Made by a program: the position numbers and the translations under genes
Source of the DNA: RUG11237 sp045126515
GTDB taxonomy: Bacteria > Bacillota > Clostridia > Lachnospirales > Lachnospiraceae
Assembly: GCA_045126515.1 (NCBI GenBank)
Contig: JBGVOM010000109.1
Coordinates: 1 to 58,058 of the forward strand
Length of the DNA stretch: 58,058 bases
Reading direction: 5' to 3'
Part shown: positions 7,850-16,818 of the stretch, piece after piece
Layout of the letters: the number at the start of each line of letters is the position of its first letter
Numbering within the stretch: position 1 is the first letter of the stretch
The notes under the pieces: generated by a model
The model's input: the letters and a program-made list of their open reading frames with translations, nothing else
The model's database searches: none
What the model was told of the DNA's origin: nothing

Positions 7850-9808
7850 ATGGAACGAAGGAAGATGAAAAAGGTACAAAGATTATTGTGGATATTTCTT
7901 GTGATAATATGCACAGCAGGTATTGCGAAAGGAACTATGGAGCCATTCGTATGTAATGCCGCAGAGGGAGAAACTGAAGAAATTCAAGCTACTATAAAAT
8001 TGAAAAAAAACGGCAGCCAGTCGAAAATCAGTATTACAGTAAGCGAATTGCGAAAACTTGAAGAAACGGAAAGCCTTCATATTTTTGTATGGAACAGTAA
8101 GACAGGCAGAGAGAATGGAAAGTGGTATGCTTTAGCGGAAAATGCAGGGATATATCAGAAAACAGTAAGTATTTCAGAATATAGTAATGTGATAGGCAAG
8201 TATTATGCGGAAGCGTATTTGCGAAAGAATACAGGGGAGCAGATACTGCTTGGAAAAAAGAGTACAAGTATTGCGGGAATCAGTAAAGGAAGTGTTTCCT
8301 TTAAAAATGTAGATAATGATGCAGGTACTTGTACTGTGCGAATCAGCAATCTTACTTCTCCGGCAGCCATTAAAAAAGTCAGGGTGTGGGTATGGAGTAA
8401 TGATAAGGGCACAGATGACGCAAAATGGTATACGGCGAAGAAAAAAGGAAGTTACTGGACCTTTGATTTTAGTGCAATGAACCATGAGTATCAGTCGGGC
8501 AAATATAAATTCAGGGTAAAAGTCTGGGATACCCGGGGAGTGATTGGTTACCTTCCGGATAAGAGCAAGATAATTCGCGTAAACAGTAATGTTTCCATGA
8601 AAATAAAAGCGAACAGCACTCAAAGCAAATTTACTGTTACGATCAATAATGTAAGGTACAGTAAACGTGTGGAAAAGGTTCAGGTGGATGTGTGGAGCAA
8701 AAATAATGGAACGGACGATAAAAAAACTTATACGGCAGTGGATAAGGGAAATGGGGTTTATTCAGCTATTGTACCAATCAGCAAACATAAAGACAGTGGA
8801 ACTTATTATGCTTATACATACGTGACTTTAGAGGGAAAATCAAAAAAACTGGTACAGAAGAAAACTTTTAATGTAAAGGGAATTACTGCTAAAAACGTTA
8901 CATTTTCATATCAGGATAATGAAAAAGGTTCTGTTCAGGTAAATGTTTTAGGTGTCAGTTCACCTGCTGAAATCAAAAAAGTGGAAATCAGGGCATACAC
9001 CAGTAAAAACGGAACAGATGATTTGGTAAAGAGTGAAGCAGTGAATATTAATGGGGTATACAAGAAAACGATTAGTGTTGCCGACCATAAATTTGAAACC
9101 GGAAAATATAAAATTCAAGTGTATATTACAGATGCAAGAGGTATTGTAAAGAAGACAAGCACCAGAACCATTGAATTAAATTGCTCACAGACGTATAAAA
9201 ATAAAACAAGTTTTGCGGGAATTGATGTTTCTAAGTTTCAGGCGAATATCGACTGGAACCGTGTAAAAGCAGCAGGAATTGACTTTGTGATTATTCGCGC
9301 AGGTTATCGTGGTTATCAATATGGAACTATTGTAGAAGATCCGTATTTTGAAACAAATATCAAAGGGGCGTTGGCAGCAGGAATTGATGTTGGGGTATAT
9401 TTCTTTAGTCAGGCGATTACTGAACAGGAAGCAAGAGAAGAAGCTCAATGGACGTTGCGAAAAGTTGCACCATATAAAATTACCTATCCGGTGGTTATTG
9501 ACACAGAATATGTGGCCGGAGGACGTGCAAATTCCATGAGTGCAATGCAGAGAACCAACGTGATGAATGCCTTTTGTACAGAAGTGAAGAATGCAGGTTA
9601 TACCCCTATGATTTATGCCAGCAAAAGCTGGCTGGAAAACAATCTGATTATGGGATACTTGAATCAGTATGATGTATGGCTTGCACGGTATGCTGCGGCA
9701 CCGGAGTATACAGGACCGTTTACAATCTGGCAGTATAGCAGCACTGGAACTGTTGACGGCATTACCGGATATGTAGACCGAAATATAGGTTATAAGAGAT
9801 ATTATTAG
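7850..9808 (+). CDS. Secreted GH25 muramidase with four beta-sandwich repeats
   Basis: A 652-residue exported protein predicted to cut the MurNAc-GlcNAc bond of peptidoglycan. A signal peptide covers about residues 1-38. Four repeats of roughly 100 residues follow, each carrying a V-x-V-W-S-x-x-N/D-G-T-D-D-type segment as in GBS Bsp-like repeats. The catalytic barrel begins at G-I-D-V-S-K-F-Q (residue 457) and includes V-V-I-D-T-E with the acidic pair D551 and E553. It closes with I-W-Q-Y-S-S and a final D-x-N. AAGGAG lies eight bases before the start. Its place among polysaccharide genes suggests a role in wall remodelling or polymer attachment. Confidence 0.9.
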   Translation: MERRKMKKVQRLLWIFLVIICTAGIAKGTMEPFVCNAAEGETEEIQATIKLKKNGSQSKISITVSELRKLEETESLHIFVWNSKTGRENGKWYALAENAGIYQKTVSISEYSNVIGKYYAEAYLRKNTGEQILLGKKSTSIAGISKGSVSFKNVDNDAGTCTVRISNLTSPAAIKKVRVWVWSNDKGTDDAKWYTAKKKGSYWTFDFSAMNHEYQSGKYKFRVKVWDTRGVIGYLPDKSKIIRVNSNVSMKIKANSTQSKFTVTINNVRYSKRVEKVQVDVWSKNNGTDDKKTYTAVDKGNGVYSAIVPISKHKDSGTYYAYTYVTLEGKSKKLVQKKTFNVKGITAKNVTFSYQDNEKGSVQVNVLGVSSPAEIKKVEIRAYTSKNGTDDLVKSEAVNINGVYKKTISVADHKFETGKYKIQVYITDARGIVKKTSTRTIELNCSQTYKNKTSFAGIDVSKFQANIDWNRVKAAGIDFVIIRAGYRGYQYGTIVEDPYFETNIKGALAAGIDVGVYFFSQAITEQEAREEAQWTLRKVAPYKITYPVVIDTEYVAGGRANSMSAMQRTNVMNAFCTEVKNAGYTPMIYASKSWLENNLIMGYLNQYDVWLARYAAAPEYTGPFTIWQYSSTGTVDGITGYVDRNIGYKRYY

Positions 9809-9830
9809 AGGATAAATGAGGAATTATCCG

Positions 9831-9859
9831 TTGAATTCTATATAAGATTATGATATTAT
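9831..9859 (+). promoter_or_regulatory. Promoter for rmlB and the export operon
   Basis: TTGAAT at 9831-9836, a 17-base spacer and TATTAT at 9854-9859, with TGA directly before the -10 (extended -10). rmlB starts 60 bases downstream. It probably drives rmlBAC and the ABC exporter genes that follow closely. Confidence 0.7.
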
Positions 9860-9919
9860 ATCATAGGCAAGAAATGTCAGAAAATAAATTTAAGAGAAAC
9901 CAGCAATGGAGGAAATGAT

Positions 9920-10996
9920 ATGAGAACATATTTAGTTACGGGAGGAGCAGGATTTATTGGCTCTAATTATATTCATTACATGTTTCGTAAATACGGTGAT
10001 GAAATCAGAATTATTAATGTGGACTGCTTAACATACGCAGGAAATTTGGAAAATTTAAAAGATATTGAACATAGAGATAATTATACATTTATCAAAGCAA
10101 ACATCTGCGATAAAGAAGCAATTGAAAAAATCTTTGCAGAGAATGATATTGACAGAGTAGTACATTTTGCTGCAGAAAGCCATGTGGACAGAAGTATCCG
10201 CAATCCAGAAGTGTTTGTACAGACTAATGTATTAGGTACTTTAGTTATGTTAAATGCGGCAAAAAATGCATGGGAAAAAGAAGATGGAACATACAAGGAA
10301 GATAAAAAATTCCTTCATGTTTCCACCGATGAGGTATATGGTTCTTTAGAAGAAGGAGACACTTACTTCTATGAAACAACACCGTTAGATCCACACAGCC
10401 CGTATTCAGCTAGTAAGGCATCCTCAGATATGTTGGTTAAGGCATATATGGATACTTATAAGTTCCCGGCAAATATTACAAATTGTTCCAACAATTACGG
10501 ACCATACCAGTTCCCGGAAAAGCTGATTCCGTTAATGATTAACAACGCATTACAGGGAAAGAGTCTGCCGGTATATGGTGATGGTAAAAATGTTCGTGAC
10601 TGGTTATATGTAGATGATCATGCAAAAGCAATCGATATGGTACAGGAACAGGGAAAATTAGGTGAACGCTACAATATTGGTGGACACAACGAAAAACAGA
10701 ATATTGAAATTATTGAAATCATTCTTGAAACTTTATTGGAAATTCTGCCGGAAAGTGATCCAAGACGTGCAAATATCGGAAAACAGTTAATCACTTATGT
10801 GGAAGACCGTAAGGGACATGACAGAAGATATGCCATTGCGCCGGATAAGATTAAAGCAGATATCGGCTGGTATCCGGAAACCATGTTTAAAGATGGAATT
10901 AAGCTTACAATTAAATGGTTCTTAGAAAATGAAGAATGGATGAAGAACGTAACCAGCGGGGATTACCAGAAGTACTATCAGGAAATGTACAAGTAA
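9920..10996 (+). CDS. rmlB: dTDP-glucose 4,6-dehydratase
   Basis: Second step of dTDP-L-rhamnose synthesis: NAD-dependent formation of dTDP-4-keto-6-deoxyglucose. The SDR nucleotide motif G-G-A-G-F-I-G-S lies at residues 8-15, the catalytic Y-S-A-S-K has Y162 and K166, and H-V-S-T-D-E-V-Y-G supplies the active-site Thr-Asp-Glu set. The 358 residues match the family length. GGAGG precedes the ATG. It is followed by rmlA and rmlC but not by the reductase rmlD. Confidence 0.96.
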   Translation: MRTYLVTGGAGFIGSNYIHYMFRKYGDEIRIINVDCLTYAGNLENLKDIEHRDNYTFIKANICDKEAIEKIFAENDIDRVVHFAAESHVDRSIRNPEVFVQTNVLGTLVMLNAAKNAWEKEDGTYKEDKKFLHVSTDEVYGSLEEGDTYFYETTPLDPHSPYSASKASSDMLVKAYMDTYKFPANITNCSNNYGPYQFPEKLIPLMINNALQGKSLPVYGDGKNVRDWLYVDDHAKAIDMVQEQGKLGERYNIGGHNEKQNIEIIEIILETLLEILPESDPRRANIGKQLITYVEDRKGHDRRYAIAPDKIKADIGWYPETMFKDGIKLTIKWFLENEEWMKNVTSGDYQKYYQEMYK

Positions 10997-11011
10997 GAAA
11001 TAAAAATAAAT

Positions 11012-11047
11012 GTGAGGGTGTTTTGCAGAAAGGCAGGGTACCCTCGC
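11012..11047 (+). terminator. Hairpin between rmlB and rmlA, possible weak terminator
   Basis: Arms 11012-11019 and 11040-11047 pair over eight bases with one wobble; the loop is 20 bases and a short CTTTG run follows the hairpin. It could reduce read-through into rmlA. The loop contains CAGAAAGGCAGG, which resembles the apical part of hairpin R2. Confidence 0.4.
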
Positions 11048-11094
11048 TTTGTGCATGAGATAGAATTAAGAGCGTTGTAAAAGGAGAAGATAAG

Positions 11095-11964
11095 ATGAAA
11101 GGGATTATATTAGCAGGTGGTTCGGGTACCAGACTGTATCCGCTTACCAAGGCAATTTCAAAGCAAATCATGCCCGTTTATGATAAACCGATGATTTACT
11201 ATCCACTGTCTACACTTATGCTGGCGGGGATTCGGGAGATACTGATTATTTCTACACCAAGAGATTTACCTGTTTTTAAAGAACTATTAGAAGACGGAAG
11301 CCAGTTAGGCTTAAATATCCAGTATGCAGTGCAGGACAAGCCGAGAGGACTGGCAGATGCCTTTATTATCGGAGCAGACTTTATCGGAAAGGATTCTGTG
11401 GCACTGGTTCTGGGAGATAATATTTTTTATGGACAGAGCTTTTCTAAAGTGTTACGGAAGGTGGCACAACAGGAGGCAGGAGCTACCATATTTGGATACT
11501 ATGTCCGTGATCCAAGAGAATATGGAGTAGTTGAGTTTGACGAAAACGGCAAGGCACTTTCCATTGAGGAAAAGCCGGAGCATCCAAAGTCAAATTATGC
11601 GGTTCCGGGGCTTTATTTCTATGATAATGATGTTGTAGAAATTGCTAAAAATGTAAAGCCTTCTGCCAGGGGAGAAATTGAAATTACAAGCATTAATAAT
11701 GAGTATCTGCGCAGAGGAACTTTGAAGGTAGAACCTTTAGGCAGAGGTTTTGCCTGGTTAGATACCGGAAATCATGATGCGTTATTAGATGCAGCGAACT
11801 TTGTGGCAACTTTTCAGAAACGGCAGGGGTTGTATATTTCCTGTATTGAAGAAATTGCTTACCGGAGAGGGTTCATTGATAAAGAACAGTTATTAAAGCT
11901 GGCAGAGCCGTTGTTAAAGACAGCTTATGGACGTTATCTGGTAGAAATCGCCAATGGATTATAA
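11095..11964 (+). CDS. rmlA: Glucose-1-phosphate thymidylyltransferase
   Basis: First step of dTDP-rhamnose synthesis: dTTP plus glucose-1-phosphate gives dTDP-glucose. The signature G-G-S-G-T-R-L-Y-P-L-T is at residues 8-18, followed by K-Q-I-M-P-V-Y-D-K-P-M-I-Y-Y-P-L-S. L-G-D-N-I-F-Y-G and the late W-L-D-T-G-N-H-D-A-L block are also present. The 289 residues are standard for the family. It starts after AAGGAG. Gene order is B, A, C. Confidence 0.96.
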   Translation: MKGIILAGGSGTRLYPLTKAISKQIMPVYDKPMIYYPLSTLMLAGIREILIISTPRDLPVFKELLEDGSQLGLNIQYAVQDKPRGLADAFIIGADFIGKDSVALVLGDNIFYGQSFSKVLRKVAQQEAGATIFGYYVRDPREYGVVEFDENGKALSIEEKPEHPKSNYAVPGLYFYDNDVVEIAKNVKPSARGEIEITSINNEYLRRGTLKVEPLGRGFAWLDTGNHDALLDAANFVATFQKRQGLYISCIEEIAYRRGFIDKEQLLKLAEPLLKTAYGRYLVEIANGL

Positions 11965-12000
11965 AGTGAAATCGAAATATAGAGAAAAGAGGACAAAAAA

Positions 12001-12552
12001 ATGGGAAAAATTACAGTAGAAACATGTGAAATCGAAGGATTAAAGGTAATCACACCAACTGTGTTCGGAGATGAAAGAGGATATTTCATAGAAACTTATA
12101 ATTACAATGATTATAAGGCAGCAGGAATTGATATGGAATTTGTGCAGGATAACCAGTCTATGTCAAAGAAAGGAGTCTTGAGAGGACTTCATTTCCAGAT
12201 TAATTTTCCACAGGATAAGCTGGTGAGAGTGACCCGGGGAGAAGTGTTTGATGTTGCTGTAGATTTACGCCCAGGTTCAAAAACTTATGGAAAATGGTTT
12301 GGAGTACTTTTGTCAGAAGAAAATAAGAAACAGTTTTTCATTCCGAAAAATTTTGCACACGGTTTTTTAGTGCTATCTGACGTGGCTGAATTTTCTTATA
12401 AATGCACTGATTTTTATCATCCAAATGATGAAGGCGGACTTGCCTGGAACGACAAAGAAATTGGTGTTGAGTGGCCGATTCCGGAAGGTATGGAATTAAC
12501 TATTTCTGAAAAAGATCAGAAATGGCCGGGAATTACTTCTTTGAAGAAATAA
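12001..12552 (+). CDS. rmlC: dTDP-4-dehydrorhamnose 3,5-epimerase
   Basis: A cupin enzyme that epimerises C3 and C5 of dTDP-4-keto-6-deoxyglucose. Visible are the F-x-D-x-R-G-Y-F-x-E-T-Y opening, Q-D-N-Q-S-M-S, the catalytic-histidine block L-R-G-L-H-F-Q, and F-A-H-G-F-L-V-L-S. Its length of 183 residues is normal. It ends 18 bases before the ABC permease gene, so sugar synthesis and export look co-transcribed. The reductase RmlD that completes dTDP-L-rhamnose must lie elsewhere, or the intermediate goes to another sugar. Confidence 0.95.
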   Translation: MGKITVETCEIEGLKVITPTVFGDERGYFIETYNYNDYKAAGIDMEFVQDNQSMSKKGVLRGLHFQINFPQDKLVRVTRGEVFDVAVDLRPGSKTYGKWFGVLLSEENKKQFFIPKNFAHGFLVLSDVAEFSYKCTDFYHPNDEGGLAWNDKEIGVEWPIPEGMELTISEKDQKWPGITSLKK

Positions 12553-12570
12553 TCCATTTAGGAGAAGAAT

Positions 12571-13383
12571 ATGTCAGAACAAACAAAAACAAGGACAAGT
12601 CTGGTAAAAGACGTATATGAAAACAGACACCTTGTCTGGAAATTAGCAAAAAATGATTTTAAAACAAGATATGCAGGTTCTTACCTGGGAATTATCTGGG
12701 CATTTGTGCAACCAATTGTGACCGTATTGGTGTACTGGTTTGTGTTTGCGGTAGGATTTCGCCCATCGGAACCGGAAAATCCGGCGTTTATCCTATATCT
12801 TTTAGCCGGTATTGTACCGTGGTTTTTCTTTCAGGATGCTTTAAACAGTGGAACTAATGCATTGTTAGAATATAATTATCTGGTAAAGAAGGTAGTATTT
12901 AAAATTAGTGTATTGCCGGTAATTAAGATTATATCGGCGTTATTTGTTCATGCATTTTTTGTGCTGTTTACAGTGATATTGTTTACCTGCTATGGCTATT
13001 ATCCCGATTTATATACATTACAAATATTTTATTACACGTTATGCATGATGCTTCTGGTGTTGGGGATTGTATATGCTACTAGCGCTGTGGTTATCTTTTT
13101 CCGGGATTTGTCACAGATTATTAATATTGTACTGCAGGTGGGAATCTGGCTGACACCGATTATGTGGAAATTACAGATGATTCCGGAAAGCTGGCAGTGG
13201 ATATTTAAGTTAAATCCGCTGTATTATGTGGTAAATGGTTATCGTGATGCTTTTTATCAGAAACAGTGGTTCTTTGAGCATCCGGTAAATACATTGTATT
13301 TCTTTGGATTTACTATAGTGATGTATCTGCTGGGAACCAACATATTTGGAAGATTAAAAGTGCATTTTGCAGATGTGCTGTAA
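12571..13383 (+). CDS. ABC-2 polysaccharide export permease (Wzm/TagG type)
   Basis: The membrane half of an ABC exporter for a lipid-linked polysaccharide. The 270 residues hold six hydrophobic spans and the family opening K-N-D-F-K-T-R-Y-A-G-S-Y-L-G-I-I-W-A-F. The later L-N-P-L-Y-Y-V-V-N-G-Y-R-D block is diagnostic for Wzm/TagG permeases. The ATPase gene starts nine bases after the stop. Presence of this pair and no recognised Wzx/Wzy suggests polymer is finished inside the cell and exported whole. Confidence 0.92.
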   Translation: MSEQTKTRTSLVKDVYENRHLVWKLAKNDFKTRYAGSYLGIIWAFVQPIVTVLVYWFVFAVGFRPSEPENPAFILYLLAGIVPWFFFQDALNSGTNALLEYNYLVKKVVFKISVLPVIKIISALFVHAFFVLFTVILFTCYGYYPDLYTLQIFYYTLCMMLLVLGIVYATSAVVIFFRDLSQIINIVLQVGIWLTPIMWKLQMIPESWQWIFKLNPLYYVVNGYRDAFYQKQWFFEHPVNTLYFFGFTIVMYLLGTNIFGRLKVHFADVL

Positions 13384-13392
13384 GGAGTTTAT

Positions 13393-14667
13393 ATGGAAGA
13401 AATTGCAATTCAGGTCAGAAATGTATCAAAAATGTATAAGCTGTACGATAAGCCGTCTGACCGGTTAAAGGAATCTTTAGGTCTTACAAGGCAGAAAAAA
13501 TACAGGGAACATTTTGCATTGAAAAATATTGATTTTGAAGTGAAAAAAGGTGAAACCGTGGGTATTATCGGTACGAACGGTTCCGGAAAATCAACTATTT
13601 TAAAGATTATTACAGGTGTGTTGAATCCCACAGAAGGTGATGTTTCTGTGAATGGACGTATTTCTGCTTTGTTGGAATTAGGTGCGGGATTTAATATGGA
13701 ATATACGGGAATCGAAAACGTGTATCTGAATGGAACTATGTTGGGATTTAGTGAAAAAGAGATTGATGAACGTTTAGATGCCATTCTTGATTTTGCTGAT
13801 ATTGGTGATTTTGTGAATCAGCCGGTAAAATCCTATTCCAGCGGTATGTTTGTACGTCTTGCTTTTGCAGTTGCCATAAATATCGATCCGGATATTCTGA
13901 TTGTGGACGAAGCATTGTCAGTAGGTGATGTATTCTTTCAGGCAAAATGTTATCGTAAATTTGAGGAATTCAAAAAGCAGGGAAAAACCATACTTTTTGT
14001 AAGTCATGATTTAGGAAGTATCAGTAAATATTGTGACAGAGCCATTTTGATTAATAAGGGCGTGAAGTTAGAAGAAGGAACACCAAAGGCTATGATTGAT
14101 ATGTACAAAAAACTTTTGGTGGGACAATTGCCTTTAGACGACGAAGAAGATGATGAGATTAATAATGTGGAACTGCCAGAAGAAAAAGAAGAACAACAGC
14201 AGACAGAAGCTATTCAGTCTAACCCAGAACTGTTAGAATATGGAAATAAGGCAGCAGAGATTATATCTTATATCATTGAGGATGAAAACGGTATTGTGAC
14301 AGATACTATTGAAAAGGGAACTGAATTTGTTATTCGGGTAAAATTACATTTCAACCAAAAAGTGCCGGAACCAATTTGCGCATTTTCTATTAAAAACGTA
14401 CAGGGAATTGAGATTACAGGAACCAATACTATGATTGAAAAAAATGATATTGGCCCGAAAGAGGCAGGAGCAGAGGTGGAAGTTTCCTTCCGTCAAAAGA
14501 TGACTCTGCAGGGAGCGGAATATCTGCTTTCTTTAGGCTGCACAGGATTTGAACAGGGTGAATTTAATGTGTACCACAGATTGTATGATGTGTGTAATAT
14601 TACAGTGATTTCAGATAAAAATACAGTTGGTTATTATGATATGGACACAGAAGTAAAGATAAGTTAG
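13393..14667 (+). CDS. wzt: ABC polysaccharide exporter ATPase with C-terminal cargo domain (Wzt type)
   Basis: Powers the Wzm-type permease. Walker A is G-T-N-G-S-G-K-S-T (residues 60-68), the signature loop is Y-S-S-G-M (near 150) and Walker B is I-L-I-V-D-E (near 170). After an acidic, Gln-rich linker (about 245-275) comes a domain of about 150 residues resembling Wzt_C, the beta-sandwich that in O9a-type systems binds the modified end of the polymer. At 424 residues it is much longer than TagH-like ATPases that lack this domain. The next gene is a methyltransferase-kinase, the expected maker of a terminal mark. Confidence 0.92.
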   Translation: MEEIAIQVRNVSKMYKLYDKPSDRLKESLGLTRQKKYREHFALKNIDFEVKKGETVGIIGTNGSGKSTILKIITGVLNPTEGDVSVNGRISALLELGAGFNMEYTGIENVYLNGTMLGFSEKEIDERLDAILDFADIGDFVNQPVKSYSSGMFVRLAFAVAINIDPDILIVDEALSVGDVFFQAKCYRKFEEFKKQGKTILFVSHDLGSISKYCDRAILINKGVKLEEGTPKAMIDMYKKLLVGQLPLDDEEDDEINNVELPEEKEEQQQTEAIQSNPELLEYGNKAAEIISYIIEDENGIVTDTIEKGTEFVIRVKLHFNQKVPEPICAFSIKNVQGIEITGTNTMIEKNDIGPKEAGAEVEVSFRQKMTLQGAEYLLSLGCTGFEQGEFNVYHRLYDVCNITVISDKNTVGYYDMDTEVKIS

Positions 14668-14677
14668 GAGAAGACCA

Positions 14678-16816
14678 ATGGCTGAGCTTAATTTAAAATA
14701 TTATAACAATGTAGATAGTTATTCTGATGGTGATGTGGAATTAGATCTTTTAGAGTTCGTAAAGGAAGGGCTGGACGTGACTCAGATACCGAAAAATAAG
14801 AGGAGCTATGCCTGCGCATATCACCTTTCTGCATGGCGTGAAAATATCATTAATTGGTACCCATTAAAGAAGACAGACCGGGTGCTGGAAATCGGTGCCG
14901 GATGCGGTGCTGTTACTGGGGCCTTGTGTAGAAATGCTGGCAGTGTAGTCAGTGTAGAATTGTCTAAAAGGCGTGCGGAAATTAATTATGAACGCCATAA
15001 AAATTATGATAATTTAGAAATCATGGTGGGCAATTTAAATGATATGGATTTTCAGGGGAACTTTGATTGCGTAATTCTCATTGGTGTGTTTGAGTATGCC
15101 ATGAGTTTTACAAAAGGAGAAAAGCCTTACGAAACGTTCCTGAATCATATTAAAAGTTTTGTGAAACCGGGCGGAAAAATCCTGATGGCGATAGAAAACC
15201 GACTGGGAGAAAAATATTTTGCCGGTGCCTATGAAGATCATACAGATACTTTCTTCCTGGGCTTGAATGAATATGAAGATAATACACAAGTACGTACTTT
15301 TTCTAAGCAGGAGCTGACAGGAATTTTTCACAATTGTGGTTTGGAGAAACTGAAATTTTATTATCCATATCCGGATTATAAATTTCCAAGTGAAATTTAT
15401 ACAGATGAAACCATTAACAGTGCTTCTTATGGCAGAGAGTATATGAATCTTTATCCAACACGTTACAGCCTGTACAACGAAAAGAGTGTGTCAGATGCTC
15501 TGGTTCGTGAAGGAGTGATGCAATGTTTTGCAAATTCTTTTCTTGTGGAGGCTTTTGTGGGTGAAGCAGAGAATCTAGAAGAAGAACAGCTGATTTATGC
15601 TAAAATGAACAGCGGACGTAAAGAAGAATTCAGAATTGCCACGATTATTTATGAAGGTAAAGAAAAATATGTGATTAAGAAGCCGTTAAATGAAAAATCG
15701 GTGGCTCATATTGAACGGGTGGCAATTAAAAGTCGCATGAATGCCATAGAAGAATTGCTGAATCTGCCGGGAAAATATAAAGATGGTGTGATTCGGTATG
15801 AATTTTTAGAGGATGAAAATTTAGATACCAGAATCAGCAGAATGATGGAACAGGGAAATGTGAAGGAAATCGTAGAAGTTATCAGAGAAATCCAAAACAT
15901 TTTGTTAGAACATTCTGAAGTTGTGAATTATAGAACCGGAGAATTTGAAAAAATCTTTGGCAGCAGTAAAATGGAACATGAAAAGACAGCTACGGTGTGC
16001 CCTGCAAATATTGACTGTATCTGTGATAATATAATCTGTCAGAAAGACGGCTATGTAATTATTGATGGTGAATGGATTTTTGATATGCCTATTCCGGCAG
16101 ATTTTATTATATGGCGTCTGGTGAACGAATTGTATACACAGCATGGCAATGCTTTAACAAAGCTGATTGCAAGAGAAGAAATGTATGAAAAACTGAATAT
16201 TTCAGCGAAGGATGCTGCTGTGTATGAACAGTGGGCAAAGAATTTTGCGGAAAAGTACGTAGGTGGAAATGAACTGGCGGAATATGGTGCTGATGTAAGA
16301 AAGCTGGAGTTGCGAGAACTGGTACGCATTGCAGAAAGTCAGAAAGGCATGGAATGTGCACTGTTTTATGATACTGGAAATGGTTTTTGTGCAGCAGACT
16401 GCTGCAAGGAGTATTTAAAAATTAATGGTGGCGAATTTTCCATGGATTTTACACTGGATAAGTATGCAAGTATCAAAAATCTGCGATTTGATCCGTTAGA
16501 AGGCAGAGGCTGTAAAGTACAGATTACCAGAATTAATGGAAAAGCATTAGAGGGCGGTGAACTTCTTGGAAGCAATGCAGAATTTGACAAAAATGGAGTG
16601 CAGATATTTATCAGTGGCGATCCGCAGTATTATATTAACCCGGAACTTCCAATTGACGGAAAGCTCAGCATTGCCGGTAAAATTAGGGTGATGCCGGAAG
16701 AAGAAACTATGAGCTTTTGCCGGAAAAAGTTAAATGAGTTAGAAAACATTAAAAACAGCAAAGAATATAAGATATTAAAAACAGCAAGAATTATTAAGAA
16801 CAAGCGAAAGGAGTAG
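14678..16816 (+). CDS. Methyltransferase-kinase fusion, probable WbdD-like chain terminator
   Basis: A 712-residue protein in at least three parts. Residues about 50-230 are a class I SAM methyltransferase with V-L-E-I-G-A-G-C-G. Residues about 310-490 look like an APH-type kinase: Lys334 in Y-V-I-K-K, a D446-x4-N451 catalytic loop (N-I-D-C-I-C-D-N) and metal-binding D463 in V-I-I-D-G-E-W. The usual His of the H-G-D motif is Asn. A beta-rich segment and a short charged tail (N-S-K-E-Y-K-I) end the protein. WbdD of E. coli O9a has the same methyltransferase-kinase order, similar length and a Wzt neighbour. Function by analogy: capping the polymer end; the enzymatic activities are inferred. Confidence 0.72.
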   Translation: MAELNLKYYNNVDSYSDGDVELDLLEFVKEGLDVTQIPKNKRSYACAYHLSAWRENIINWYPLKKTDRVLEIGAGCGAVTGALCRNAGSVVSVELSKRRAEINYERHKNYDNLEIMVGNLNDMDFQGNFDCVILIGVFEYAMSFTKGEKPYETFLNHIKSFVKPGGKILMAIENRLGEKYFAGAYEDHTDTFFLGLNEYEDNTQVRTFSKQELTGIFHNCGLEKLKFYYPYPDYKFPSEIYTDETINSASYGREYMNLYPTRYSLYNEKSVSDALVREGVMQCFANSFLVEAFVGEAENLEEEQLIYAKMNSGRKEEFRIATIIYEGKEKYVIKKPLNEKSVAHIERVAIKSRMNAIEELLNLPGKYKDGVIRYEFLEDENLDTRISRMMEQGNVKEIVEVIREIQNILLEHSEVVNYRTGEFEKIFGSSKMEHEKTATVCPANIDCICDNIICQKDGYVIIDGEWIFDMPIPADFIIWRLVNELYTQHGNALTKLIAREEMYEKLNISAKDAAVYEQWAKNFAEKYVGGNELAEYGADVRKLELRELVRIAESQKGMECALFYDTGNGFCAADCCKEYLKINGGEFSMDFTLDKYASIKNLRFDPLEGRGCKVQITRINGKALEGGELLGSNAEFDKNGVQIFISGDPQYYINPELPIDGKLSIAGKIRVMPEEETMSFCRKKLNELENIKNSKEYKILKTARIIKNKRKE

Positions 16817-16818
16817 CC

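Noticed and set aside
8174..8623. 149-codon minus-strand frame inside the GH25 gene
   Set aside because: It lies opposite a clear secreted enzyme, shows no family motifs and has no ribosome site.
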